64,000 nt of DNA from an uncultured Candidatus Melainabacteria bacterium (GTDB taxonomy: Bacteria; Cyanobacteriota; Vampirovibrionia; Gastranaerophilales; Gastranaerophilaceae). Within the stretch, counting starts at the first letter, position 1, and every line of letters begins with the position of its first letter. The stretch spans positions 62,001 through 126,000 of the forward strand of contig CAKUZB010000003.1 in NCBI GenBank assembly GCA_934717745.1, written 5' to 3'. The notes below the pieces were generated by a model, which saw only the letters and a list, made by a program, of their open reading frames with translations, did no database searches and was not told where the DNA came from. Of this stretch, positions 1-7,699 are shown in pieces. Made by a program: the position numbers and the translations under genes.

Positions 1-747
1 AATACTTGTAAACAAATCAGAAACTTGTGCCTGTTCATCAGGAGATTTATAACTTTTATCTTCAATATAATCTTGCACACTCAAATCGTCAGTAACAGGA
101 GTATCAAGACTTATCGGCTCTTTTATAATCGCTTTTTTTATACTTCTAACTCTTTTTACACTAAGCCCAAGTCGTTCTGCTAACTCTTTTTCATCAGGTT
201 CTCGATTTAATTCAAAGGTTAAATCCAATACGGCTTTTTTATACTTTCTGATTTTATCTGTCATATGCACAGGTATTCGAATAGAACGAGAAGAATTTGA
301 GATTGCTCTGATAATTGTTTGCTTTATCCACCATGTAGCATAGGTTGAAAACTTAAAAGATTTTGTGTAATCAAACTTTTCGGCAGCCTTAATCAGCCCA
401 ATTGAACCCTCTTGAACTAAATCTAAAAACAATACTCCTTGCCCAACATATCTTTTTGCTATACTTATAACTAACCTTAAATTTGCTTGTACAAGTTGTT
501 TTTTCGCTCTTAAAGAATCTTTATTGTTGCCTTCTTTAATTGTTTGCCCTAAAAATAATTCCTCTTTTGCCGATAAAAGTTTTGTTTTGCCGACATCTTT
601 CAAATACATTTGCAACAAATCATCATCTTTTGCAATACAATTAAAGGTTTTCGGCTCATCAACATTTTCTAAATCATCTTCCTCACAAAAAACAAATTCG
701 TCCCATTTTTCCAACAAATTTGCTTGTTTTTTACGCAAAATATTCAT
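1..747 (-). CDS. RpoD-like sigma-70 factor (partial, 3' end beyond left edge)
   Basis: RNA polymerase sigma factor of the sigma-70 group. The 249 codons visible run from ATG at 747 to the window edge without a stop. Region 1.2 is seen as DDDLLQMYLKDVGKTKLLSA. Region 2 follows with AKRYVGQGVLFLDLVQEGSIGL and KFSTYATWWIKQTI, the -10 recognition and melting helices, then region 3 (IRIPVHMTDKIRKYKK). The -35-binding region 4 lies outside the window. The N-terminal part is short and lacks region 1.1, as in group 2 (non-essential) sigma factors. A second, longer RpoD-like gene lies at 54480-55577, so this one is probably the alternative, stress or stationary-phase type; that role is inference. The Shine-Dalgarno GAGGA sits 9 nt before the ATG, inside a terminator arm. 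Confidence 0.9.
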   Translation of the reverse strand, partial: MNILRKKQANLLEKWDEFVFCEEDDLENVDEPKTFNCIAKDDDLLQMYLKDVGKTKLLSAKEELFLGQTIKEGNNKDSLRAKKQLVQANLRLVISIAKRYVGQGVLFLDLVQEGSIGLIKAAEKFDYTKSFKFSTYATWWIKQTIIRAISNSSRSIRIPVHMTDKIRKYKKAVLDLTFELNREPDEKELAERLGLSVKRVRSIKKAIIKEPISLDTPVTDDLSVQDYIEDKSYKSPDEQAQVSDLFTSI

Positions 748-802
748 AAAAAAAAATCCTCACAACTTCCGACATTTTCTTAGACGTAATTATGAGGATT
801 TT
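748..802 (-). terminator. Hairpin-T terminator after lemA, overlapping the sigma factor SD
   Basis: Arms 753-762 and 793-802 are perfect 10-bp complements with a 30-nt loop. On the minus strand they are followed by nine T that run straight into the sigma factor ATG. It starts nine bases after the lemA stop. The 3' arm holds the GAGGA Shine-Dalgarno (757-761) of the sigma gene, so the hairpin could act both as terminator and as a translation mask. Confidence 0.55.
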
Positions 803-810
803 GTTTCAAA

Positions 811-1338
811 TTATCTTTCGTAACGTGGTGGAGGCTCTTTTGTATTACTTGCTTGAGCCAAAATACTACTTGGAAAAGTATTGATTGACCAATTTAATTT
901 ATCCACCGCCATATTATAAAATTCAACTTTTTCGTTGAAAACTTGTTCAATATTTGCATACTCTTGTAAACATTTTTGAAAACCTGCATTTTTAGACAAT
1001 TCAGGATACCTTGAAACTGCACCTAGTAAATATTCAACTTTTTTATCAAATTCAATTTGCATTTGATATCTTGCAGCAGCATTAGCAATTTTTGGACGAA
1101 CTTTATTAATATCATGACGCATTGTAAACAATTCTTTGATTAAACTACCCTCTTTAACCATTGTATCTTGTGCGTAACCCAAAATTTCCAGAATAGCAGA
1201 GTTCTTTCTAATAATAACAGCATCTAATCCTGCCAATGCTCGTAAAATGTTATCTTTATTTGTTAATAAATCATGATTTAATTTAACTAAGTATCCTAAA
1301 AATAGTAATATAACTACAACTGCAACTATAAAAGCCAT
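811..1338 (-). CDS. LemA family membrane protein
   Basis: A 175-residue protein with one N-terminal hydrophobic helix (about residues 2-17, VAVVVILLFLGYLV) followed by a mostly helical soluble part. The LemA signature is visible near the C terminus as FYNMAVDKLNWSINTFPSSI, matching the family pattern YNxxVxxxNxxIxxFP. LemA proteins are anchored by the N-terminal helix with the helical bundle outside; their biochemical role is not settled. The gene follows the LCP gene by 2 nt, so the two are co-transcribed, which suggests an envelope role. Start at 1338 puts the membrane helix at the N terminus as expected. Confidence 0.8.
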   Translation of the reverse strand: MAFIVAVVVILLFLGYLVKLNHDLLTNKDNILRALAGLDAVIIRKNSAILEILGYAQDTMVKEGSLIKELFTMRHDINKVRPKIANAAARYQMQIEFDKKVEYLLGAVSRYPELSKNAGFQKCLQEYANIEQVFNEKVEFYNMAVDKLNWSINTFPSSILAQASNTKEPPPRYER

Positions 1339-1340
1339 TC

Positions 1341-2687
1341 TTATTCTCCTGCTAACAAGATTGTAATATCACTTGATGTACAATAAGCCTTGTCCGGATT
1401 ATATACAAATTGAATTTTATTAAGTTCTGGTGCTTTATGTTTCATCCAGTTAAAAAATTCATTTGATACACCAAAATCGTGAGCAATAAATTGAGAGTGA
1501 GGAATTGAAGATGGACCAAAGCAATTTACGTTGTAACCTAATTCTTCAACCTTTGATTTTAAAGTTTTTGCTGTATCAGCAGAAATTGAAGAATATCTAA
1601 TTCCAACATTATACAATTTGTTTGCATCATTAAATCTATCACGATAAATCATACGATTAATCATATCTTGAGTTTTTTCAGGATCTAAAATCCAATAACT
1701 AATATATCCATGTTTATTTGGTGCACCAGGAAGAGTTGCAAATTGAATCTTATCAATATCAATACTTTTTGCTAAAGCGGCAAATTGTGAAATTTCATAA
1801 AATGACATATCTGTGCGAACATAAGTTGTAATCGCATCTAATAAATCCGGAATTTTTTCAATCGCTTGTGGTGTTTGCAATTTTTCCATTAAACCTTTTA
1901 AGAAATATTGTTGACGTTGTGTTCTACCAATATCACCCAAACCATCTTTTCTAAAACGCAAATAACCAACGGCATTATGACCGTCTAAAACGTTCAAACC
2001 TTTTGATAAACTTACGTGAAGATTACCAGAATAATCGTGATAAAACATATTCTTTTCAACGTAAATTGGAACACCGCCTAAAGCATCAACAATATTTGAA
2101 ACGGCGTCATCATGAATCATTACATAATGGTTAATTTTGATACCTAAAGTTTTTTCTAAAGTTTTTTTAGTCATCTCAATCCCGCCGATAGCGTGAGCAG
2201 AGTTAATTTTTTGAATACCATAATCCCCAGGCAAGTAAACTTTACTATCACGAGGAACAGAAATTGCATTGATAGACTTAGTTCTTGGGTCAACGTTTAA
2301 GATAATAATAGTATCTGTTCTTGCACCTCTCCAAGGGTCTGTTTTTGAACCATTTGCATCAACACCCACAAGTAAGATGTTTTGACGTTTTTGAATAAAT
2401 GGCATTCCAAAAGATACTCTTTGTTTGTTTGCAGAACTTTGAGGTAAAATCAATAAGGCTTTTGTAATAAATGAATCTTCTCCAAAAGTTTGAATAATTT
2501 TATCTCTGTTTTCTGAAGCAATTAACAAAAGTAAAATAATTGCACAAAAAACAATTACAAAGCCAAATAAAGTTCTTGCAAAATTTGAAGTATCTTCTTT
2601 TTCGGCTTGCAAATGCTTTAAAAATACATTATATTCTTCGTTTAAATCTTTTTCTTCTTGTTCAATTTTATTATCAATTTCAGACAT
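1341..2687 (-). CDS. LytR-CpsA-Psr (LCP) family glycopolymer transferase
   Basis: LCP enzymes move lipid-linked glycopolymers onto peptidoglycan or other acceptors outside the cytoplasmic membrane. The protein of about 448 residues has a cytoplasmic N-terminal tail rich in charge, one membrane helix near residues 42-60 (FVIVFCAIILLLLIAS), and then the LCP domain. Key motifs are LLVGVDANG, RGARTDTIIIL, ISVPRDSKVYLP and KINSAHAIGG. The conserved Asp and Arg residues that bind pyrophosphate and Mg are present. A C-terminal LytR_C-like domain carries NVGIRYSSISADTAKTL. The frame is open from GTG 2696, but ATG 2687 is preferred because the only AGAG sequence upstream is too close to the GTG. Probably heads an operon with lemA. 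Confidence 0.88.
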   Translation of the reverse strand: MSEIDNKIEQEEKDLNEEYNVFLKHLQAEKEDTSNFARTLFGFVIVFCAIILLLLIASENRDKIIQTFGEDSFITKALLILPQSSANKQRVSFGMPFIQKRQNILLVGVDANGSKTDPWRGARTDTIIILNVDPRTKSINAISVPRDSKVYLPGDYGIQKINSAHAIGGIEMTKKTLEKTLGIKINHYVMIHDDAVSNIVDALGGVPIYVEKNMFYHDYSGNLHVSLSKGLNVLDGHNAVGYLRFRKDGLGDIGRTQRQQYFLKGLMEKLQTPQAIEKIPDLLDAITTYVRTDMSFYEISQFAALAKSIDIDKIQFATLPGAPNKHGYISYWILDPEKTQDMINRMIYRDRFNDANKLYNVGIRYSSISADTAKTLKSKVEELGYNVNCFGPSSIPHSQFIAHDFGVSNEFFNWMKHKAPELNKIQFVYNPDKAYCTSSDITILLAGE

Positions 2688-2779
2688 TATATACACACTC
2701 TATTCTTTAATCTCTACTAATAAAACTATTATAATTTAACAAAAACCTAAAATCAATGAAATATAACGTTATTTAAAAT

Positions 2780-3574
2780 TTATTTAACTTCTTTTTGATA
2801 AGCCCAAGCAGAGTGGTTATGAATACTTTCCATCGATTCACATTCTACTTCAAACTCTTTGATAATAGGGTTTTCTCTAAACGCTGAAATCACATCTCTC
2901 AAAACATCTTCAACAAATTTGGGATTATTATATGCGTTTTCAGTAACAAACTTTTCATCTTCTCTTTTTAAAAGAGGGTAAACCGGACTTGAAGCACAAT
3001 TTTCAATAATTTCTATCAAATCTTCAATCCAAATATGTTCATTTCGATCATAAGAAACATTGACACTAACAACCGCACGTTGATTATGTGCACCATATTC
3101 GGAAATTTCTTTTGAACAAGGACATAAAGTCATGACAGGAACTTTTACACCTAAAACAAACTTATAACTCTCTTTATCAGTTTTATAATCTGTCAAAATA
3201 CTTTTAAAAGAACATTCATAACACATGACAGATTCATATTTTGAAACAGGTGCAAATTTTTTCATAAAATAATTAAAATTTAAAACTAATTCACCATTTA
3301 AAGCCGAAAGTTTTTCAACAATAGCCTCTACACACCCTTTTAAATCTGAACCAAGCATGTCTTTATTTTGCCATTCGTTTAAAATTTCAACAAATCTCGA
3401 CATGTGAGTACCTTTATAATGTTTCGGTAACGAAACTGACATGCAAGCGGTTGCGTTAACAATCTGATTTGACAAATTTTTACGTCTTATATTAAGGGGA
3501 ATACTAAAATTTTTAATTCCAACTTTTTGAATATCGATTCCCCTTGAATCAAATTCATTCTGAATATCTTTCAT
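2780..3574 (-). CDS. folE2: GTP cyclohydrolase FolE2 (type IB)
   Basis: Converts GTP to 7,8-dihydroneopterin triphosphate, the first step of folate and, in many bacteria, queuosine synthesis. The 264-residue length fits type IB enzymes. Recognised by SVSLPKHYKGTHMSRF near residue 50 and LCPCSKEISEYGAHNQR in the middle, which carries the catalytic/metal cysteine. No type IA FolE is seen in this window, and the pathway is served by folK at 10903 and queH at 30641. The gene follows the RWYD-repeat gene by 21 nt on the same strand and lacks a strong Shine-Dalgarno, so co-transcription is likely. Confidence 0.93.
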   Translation of the reverse strand: MKDIQNEFDSRGIDIQKVGIKNFSIPLNIRRKNLSNQIVNATACMSVSLPKHYKGTHMSRFVEILNEWQNKDMLGSDLKGCVEAIVEKLSALNGELVLNFNYFMKKFAPVSKYESVMCYECSFKSILTDYKTDKESYKFVLGVKVPVMTLCPCSKEISEYGAHNQRAVVSVNVSYDRNEHIWIEDLIEIIENCASSPVYPLLKREDEKFVTENAYNNPKFVEDVLRDVISAFRENPIIKEFEVECESMESIHNHSAWAYQKEVK

Positions 3575-3595
3575 AACTTATAACTTAATAAAAAA

Positions 3596-3943
3596 CTAAT
3601 CTTTTATTAATTCCATACCACCGCCTTTGTTGTTATCTAAAGCGGTTAAAAGTTTTAATGCTGCTTCTTTTTGAGTTTTTGGAGGAGCAATACGTAATAA
3701 TTCTATTGCTTTCATAACAATAGGATCATTGTCATACCAACGACGACCTTTACCATGATATTCGCACATGATGTCATGAATTTTTTCAATAACTTCACCT
3801 GCTACCTGTTCTTGAAGTGAAATCAAGAATTCCGCAGCCGCATCTCTTTTATCACCGGGAGCAAGTCTTAATAACTCCAAGGCCTCTTTCAATACCGGGT
3901 CTTTATCATACCAACGACGATGTTGTTTGTTATCTTCTTCCAT
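3596..3943 (-). CDS. Small two-repeat RWYD protein, function unknown
   Basis: I do not recognise this 115-residue protein from a characterised family. It consists of two copies of a helical unit beginning RRWYDKDPVLKEALELLRLA (residues 9-28) and RRWYDNDPIVMKAIELLRIA (from about 67), each followed by a helix rich in Ala and Leu. There is no signal peptide, membrane segment or cysteine pair. A second protein with the same two-unit plan lies at 46169-46486, so this is a family within the genome. A clean GAGG lies 5 nt before the ATG at 3943. It precedes folE2 on the same strand; the opposite-strand neighbour is aroQ. A cytoplasmic binding or scaffold role is possible but unproven. Confidence 0.8.
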   Translation of the reverse strand: MEEDNKQHRRWYDKDPVLKEALELLRLAPGDKRDAAAEFLISLQEQVAGEVIEKIHDIMCEYHGKGRRWYDNDPIVMKAIELLRIAPPKTQKEAALKLLTALDNNKGGGMELIKD

Positions 3944-4068
3944 TTATACCTCAAATTTTCCTTTATAAAATTAATATACCACAAATGAATAAATTAATCA
4001 CATTATTATTAAATTTTTGTTGTTTTTGTTATAATTTAGTAAGAAAATCTATAAATATTGAGGCAAAA

Positions 4069-4503
4069 ATGAAAATATTATTATTAAATGGACCAAATTT
4101 AAACTTACTGGGAACAAGAGAGCCTGAAAAATACGGAAATACTACTTTAACAGATATAGAACAAACTTTAAAAACAGAGGCTAAATCAAAAGAAGTTGAA
4201 ATTGATTGCTACCAATCAAATCACGAAGGCGATTTAGTGGATAAAATTCAACAAGCAACAAATAATTATGACGGAATAATCTTAAACGCAGGTGGCTACA
4301 CTCACACAAGCATTGCAATTAGAGATGCCATTTCATCTGTTCAAGTTCCCGTTGTTGAAATTCATTTAACAAATATCCATGCCCGAGAAGAATTTAGACA
4401 CAATTCATTTATTGCACCTGTTTGTATCGGTCAAATCTGTGGATTTGGTGCGTATTCTTATATTTTAGGATTGAACGCTATTTTAAACTATTTAGAAAAA
4501 TAA
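4069..4503 (+). CDS. aroQ: Type II 3-dehydroquinate dehydratase
   Basis: Dehydrates 3-dehydroquinate to 3-dehydroshikimate in the shikimate pathway. The 144 residues match the usual length. Motifs are GPNLNLLGTREPEKYG at the N terminus with the catalytic Tyr, NAGGYTHTSIAIRDAI, EIHLTNIHAREEFRHNS with the catalytic His and Arg. The open frame begins much earlier at 3817, but the family N terminus MKILLLNGPN and a TTGAGG 6-8 nt upstream fix the start at 4069. A TATAAT at 4030-4035 is a likely -10 box. The 3' end overlaps convergent wecB by 16 bp. Downstream aromatic gene pheA is at 39974. Confidence 0.96.
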   Translation: MKILLLNGPNLNLLGTREPEKYGNTTLTDIEQTLKTEAKSKEVEIDCYQSNHEGDLVDKIQQATNNYDGIILNAGGYTHTSIAIRDAISSVQVPVVEIHLTNIHAREEFRHNSFIAPVCIGQICGFGAYSYILGLNAILNYLEK

Positions 4504-5609
4504 TTCCTAATTAATTTTTCAATAATTTGAGCAGATTTACCTGTACCATAAGGATTTTGAGTAGTTAAACGGCTTTCAGATTTATCTTTTGAAAGTACAT
4601 CTTCACTCATTTTCATTATTTTATCGTAATCTGCACCTACAAGAGTTGAAACTCCAGCCTCAATACCCTCTTGACGTTCGGTTTCGTAACGCATAACCAA
4701 AGTAGGACAACCAAATGTTGGTGCTTCCTCTTGAATTCCGCCACTGTCTGTTAAAATCAATTTAGCATGCTTCATCAAGTATACTAAATAAGGATAATCC
4801 AGCGGAGTTAATAGGTGAATATTTTTAATATTACCTAAATGTTCATGAATTTTATTTTTAACGTTAGGATTTGGGTGAACAGGAATAACAAATTCGTGGT
4901 CAGTATACTTGTTAGCCAAATCATAAATTGATTTTATAATTCTATCAATTCTTTCTCCATGATTTTCACGTCTGTGAGCAGTGATAAGAACTAATTTATC
5001 GTTTACGTCAATTTTTTTATCTTCAAAGAATTTTGCAGATTTTTCAATAACTTCGTTTGACAAACAGAATAAAGCATCAATTACAGTATTACCTGTTACC
5101 GTAATCATAGATTCTGCAATACCCTCTTTAATCAAAGCCTGTTTATTTACTTCTGTTGGTGCAAAATGTAATTGAGCAACACGAGAAGTCATTTGTCGCA
5201 TAACTTCTTCCGGAAATGGTTCATAAATATCATACGAACGTAAACCTGCTTCTACATGGAACACCGGAATTTTGTGATAAAAACTTACCAATGCACCTGT
5301 AAGAACAGACATTGTATCACCTTGAACAATTGTCGCATCAATTGTATTTTCTTTAAATACATTTTCTAATCCCAGCATAATTCTTGTTTGAACTTCTGCT
5401 AAAGATTGATTTGGTCGCATACAATCTAAATTAATATCCGCTTTCAATCCAAAGTATTCCAAAGTTTGATTAGAAAGTTCTTTTTGTTGCTCTGTATTGC
5501 ATACAATAACGTTGTAATCTTCGTGTTTTTTTAATTCAATAATAACCGGAGCCAATTTAATAACTTCGGGTCTTGTTCCAAAAACAATTAAAATATTTTT
5601 CTTATCCAT
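4488..5609 (-). CDS. wecB: UDP-N-acetylglucosamine 2-epimerase (non-hydrolysing)
   Basis: Interconverts UDP-GlcNAc and UDP-ManNAc for surface polysaccharide synthesis. The 373-residue protein shows FGTRPEVIKLAPVI at the N terminus, HVEAGLRSYDIYEPFPEE, TAHRRENHGERI and the C-terminal DSGGIQEEAPTFGCP with GVSTLVG. These are the sugar-nucleotide binding and catalytic segments of the non-hydrolysing epimerases. Its ManNAc product could feed the NeuB-like synthase at 34233, although that enzyme may prefer a phosphorylated hexose. The start at 5609 has no Shine-Dalgarno. A TAAAAT box ends 6 nt before the ATG, so the message is probably leaderless. Confidence 0.94.
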   Translation of the reverse strand: MDKKNILIVFGTRPEVIKLAPVIIELKKHEDYNVIVCNTEQQKELSNQTLEYFGLKADINLDCMRPNQSLAEVQTRIMLGLENVFKENTIDATIVQGDTMSVLTGALVSFYHKIPVFHVEAGLRSYDIYEPFPEEVMRQMTSRVAQLHFAPTEVNKQALIKEGIAESMITVTGNTVIDALFCLSNEVIEKSAKFFEDKKIDVNDKLVLITAHRRENHGERIDRIIKSIYDLANKYTDHEFVIPVHPNPNVKNKIHEHLGNIKNIHLLTPLDYPYLVYLMKHAKLILTDSGGIQEEAPTFGCPTLVMRYETERQEGIEAGVSTLVGADYDKIMKMSEDVLSKDKSESRLTTQNPYGTGKSAQIIEKLIRNYFSK

Positions 5610-5615
5610 AATCTT

Positions 5616-5621
5616 ATTTTA
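5616..5621 (-). promoter_or_regulatory. -10 box of wecB, apparently leaderless
   Basis: TAAAAT on the minus strand (5616-5621), ending 6 nt before the wecB ATG at 5609. The expected start of transcription falls on the A of the ATG. No purine-rich Shine-Dalgarno lies between. Confidence 0.4.
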
Positions 5622-5639
5622 CAACAAATATTTTTATTT

Positions 5640-5645
5640 TATACT
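5640..5645 (+). promoter_or_regulatory. -10 box of trmFO, apparently leaderless
   Basis: TATACT at 5640-5645, again exactly 6 nt before the ATG at 5652 and with no Shine-Dalgarno. It is back to back with the wecB promoter in a 42-bp divergent gap. Confidence 0.4.
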
Positions 5646-5651
5646 AGTCGT

Positions 5652-6965
5652 ATGGAAGTTATAATAATCGGTGCAGGTTTGGCTGGCAGTGAAGCCGCTT
5701 TACAACTTGCAAAACAAGGCATAAAAGTTAAATTATATGAAATGCGTCCTAAAAAGACTACAGGTGCTCACGTAAGTGAATACTGTGCAGAATTCGTGTG
5801 TTCAAATTCTTTAGGTTCCGGAGATATTACAAATGCCAGTGGACTTTTAAAGCATGAAATGGAAATTTTAGGAGGAGAATTAATAAAAGTTGTCCACGAA
5901 TGCAGAGTACCCGCAGGAAATGCTCTTGCAATAGATAGAGTGGAATTCGGTAAAAAAATTACAGAACTTATAAACAACAATGAAAACATTGAGTTAATAA
6001 GAGAAGAATTGACAGAAATTCCTACAGATAGACCTGTAATTATCGCATCAGGCCCTTTAACAAGCGAAGATTTAGCAAATAAACTACAAGAATTTACAGA
6101 TTCTAAAAATTTACACTTTTTTGATGCCATAGCACCGATAGTAACAAAAGATAGTATAAATTTTGATATTGCATTTTGGGGTAGTCGTTATGACAAAGGC
6201 GAAGCCTCTTACATTAATTGTCCTATGAATAAAGAGCAATACGCAAAATTTTATGAAATTTTAACGACAGCAGAAAGAATTGAATTGCACGATTTCGAAA
6301 AAGATGCAAAATTCTTTGAAAGTTGCTTACCTGTAGAAGTTTTGGCTTCAAGAGGCACTGATACTTTGCGTTTTGGACCAATGAAACCGGTAGGATTAAT
6401 TGACAAAAGAACAAACGAAGAAAATTGGGCAGTAGTTCAATTACGTCAAGACGATTCGGCAAAAACATTGTTTAATTTGGTTGGATTTCAAACAAACTTA
6501 AAGTGGGGAGCACAAAAAGAACTTGTTCATTCTATCCCCGGACTCGAAAACGCAAATATAGTCAGATACGGAGTTATGCACAGAAATACTTTCATAAACA
6601 GTCCGCAAATATTGAATTCAACATTAAATACAAGAAAACGAGAAAATTTATTTTTCGCAGGTCAAATAACCGGTGTTGAAGGATACACAGAATCTATCGC
6701 AACAGGCTTACTTGCAGGGCTTAACATGGCAAGATATTTAAAAGGAGAGCCACTTTTAACGCTACCTCAAGAAACAATGTTAGGTGCTTTGTGCAAATAT
6801 ATTTCGTCTAACGAATTAAAACATTTTCAACCTATGAACTCTAATTGGGCAATCGTAACACCAATTGAATTGCCTAAAAAAGAAAGAAAAAATAAAAAAC
6901 TTAAAAACGAATTACTGGCAAATAGATCAATTGAAACTTTGAAAGGATTTTTATGTTCTATTTAG
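5652..6965 (+). CDS. trmFO: tRNA (uracil-54-C5)-methyltransferase, folate/FAD-dependent
   Basis: Makes ribothymidine at tRNA position 54 using methylene-tetrahydrofolate and FADH2. The 437 residues match the family. The N-terminal Rossmann FAD motif is IIGAGLAGSEAALQLA, followed by LYEMRPKKTTGAH and the family-specific CAEFVCSNSLGS. The C-terminal FAD segment is FAGQITGVEGYTESIATGL. Folate supply comes from folE2 and folK in this window. The stop overlaps the start of pgeF by 13 bp, so the two are translated from one message. The start has a -10 box right before it and no Shine-Dalgarno. Confidence 0.96.
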   Translation: MEVIIIGAGLAGSEAALQLAKQGIKVKLYEMRPKKTTGAHVSEYCAEFVCSNSLGSGDITNASGLLKHEMEILGGELIKVVHECRVPAGNALAIDRVEFGKKITELINNNENIELIREELTEIPTDRPVIIASGPLTSEDLANKLQEFTDSKNLHFFDAIAPIVTKDSINFDIAFWGSRYDKGEASYINCPMNKEQYAKFYEILTTAERIELHDFEKDAKFFESCLPVEVLASRGTDTLRFGPMKPVGLIDKRTNEENWAVVQLRQDDSAKTLFNLVGFQTNLKWGAQKELVHSIPGLENANIVRYGVMHRNTFINSPQILNSTLNTRKRENLFFAGQITGVEGYTESIATGLLAGLNMARYLKGEPLLTLPQETMLGALCKYISSNELKHFQPMNSNWAIVTPIELPKKERKNKKLKNELLANRSIETLKGFLCSI

Positions 6966-7699
6966 AAAAACTACAAGGCAAAACTGTAATGAAAACCGAT
7001 ATTTTAGACGGTTTAACTCACTTTTTCACAACAAGAGAATGTCCAATCAAATCAAAAGAAGACGACATGCAAGAAACCGTTGCTGAAAACAGAAAAATGT
7101 TTTGCGAAGAACTTGGTATTACTGAAAATAACTTAATTTATCCCGAACAAAGACATACCGATACAGTTGATGTGGCAGAATTAGGTAAAACATTCTATCC
7201 GCAAGCAGATGCACTTATTTTAACAAATCACGAACAAGCAGTTTTTCTAAATTTTGCAGATTGTACACCGCTTGTTGCTTACGACAAAAAACAAAATATT
7301 GCATCAGTAATCCATGCCGGTTGGAAGGGAACAGTTGGCAGAATAGGAACAAAGACTATTTTACGAATGATGGACGAATTCGGAACAAACATTGAAGATG
7401 TTAGAGTCGCAATAGGTCCTGCAATATCAGTTTGTTGCTATGAAGTTAAAGAAGACGTATTCAATATGAGCATGATTTCTGTAGAAAACAACAAAGGACT
7501 TTACGAAATTCGTAATGGAAAAATATACGTAAACCTAAAAGAAATTAACAAACGCCAACTTGAAGAACTTGGTGTAAAATACATTGACGTTTGCCCGTAT
7601 TGTACATCTTGCGATAATGACTTGTTCTACTCATACCGTAAAGAGGGTGGAACAACAAACAGGCACAGTGTTATTGTTAAACTTGAGGATAGAGAATAA
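6953..7699 (+). CDS. pgeF: PgeF/YfiH multicopper-fold family (LACC1-like)
   Basis: YfiH-family protein of 248 residues. Family members have been described as polyphenol oxidases, as purine nucleoside-processing enzymes related to LACC1, and in E. coli as PgeF, which corrects wrong amino acids in peptidoglycan precursors. The conserved metal-binding pattern is visible: NFADCTPLVAYD, SVIHAGWKGTVGRI with its His, AIGPAISVCCYEV, and the C-terminal YSYRKEGGTTNRHSV. The start at 6953 lies inside trmFO and has AAGG 6 nt upstream. It is directly followed by the TTG start of the DegT-like gene. Substrate in this organism cannot be told from sequence. Confidence 0.9.
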   Translation: MFYLEKLQGKTVMKTDILDGLTHFFTTRECPIKSKEDDMQETVAENRKMFCEELGITENNLIYPEQRHTDTVDVAELGKTFYPQADALILTNHEQAVFLNFADCTPLVAYDKKQNIASVIHAGWKGTVGRIGTKTILRMMDEFGTNIEDVRVAIGPAISVCCYEVKEDVFNMSMISVENNKGLYEIRNGKIYVNLKEINKRQLEELGVKYIDVCPYCTSCDNDLFYSYRKEGGTTNRHSVIVKLEDRE

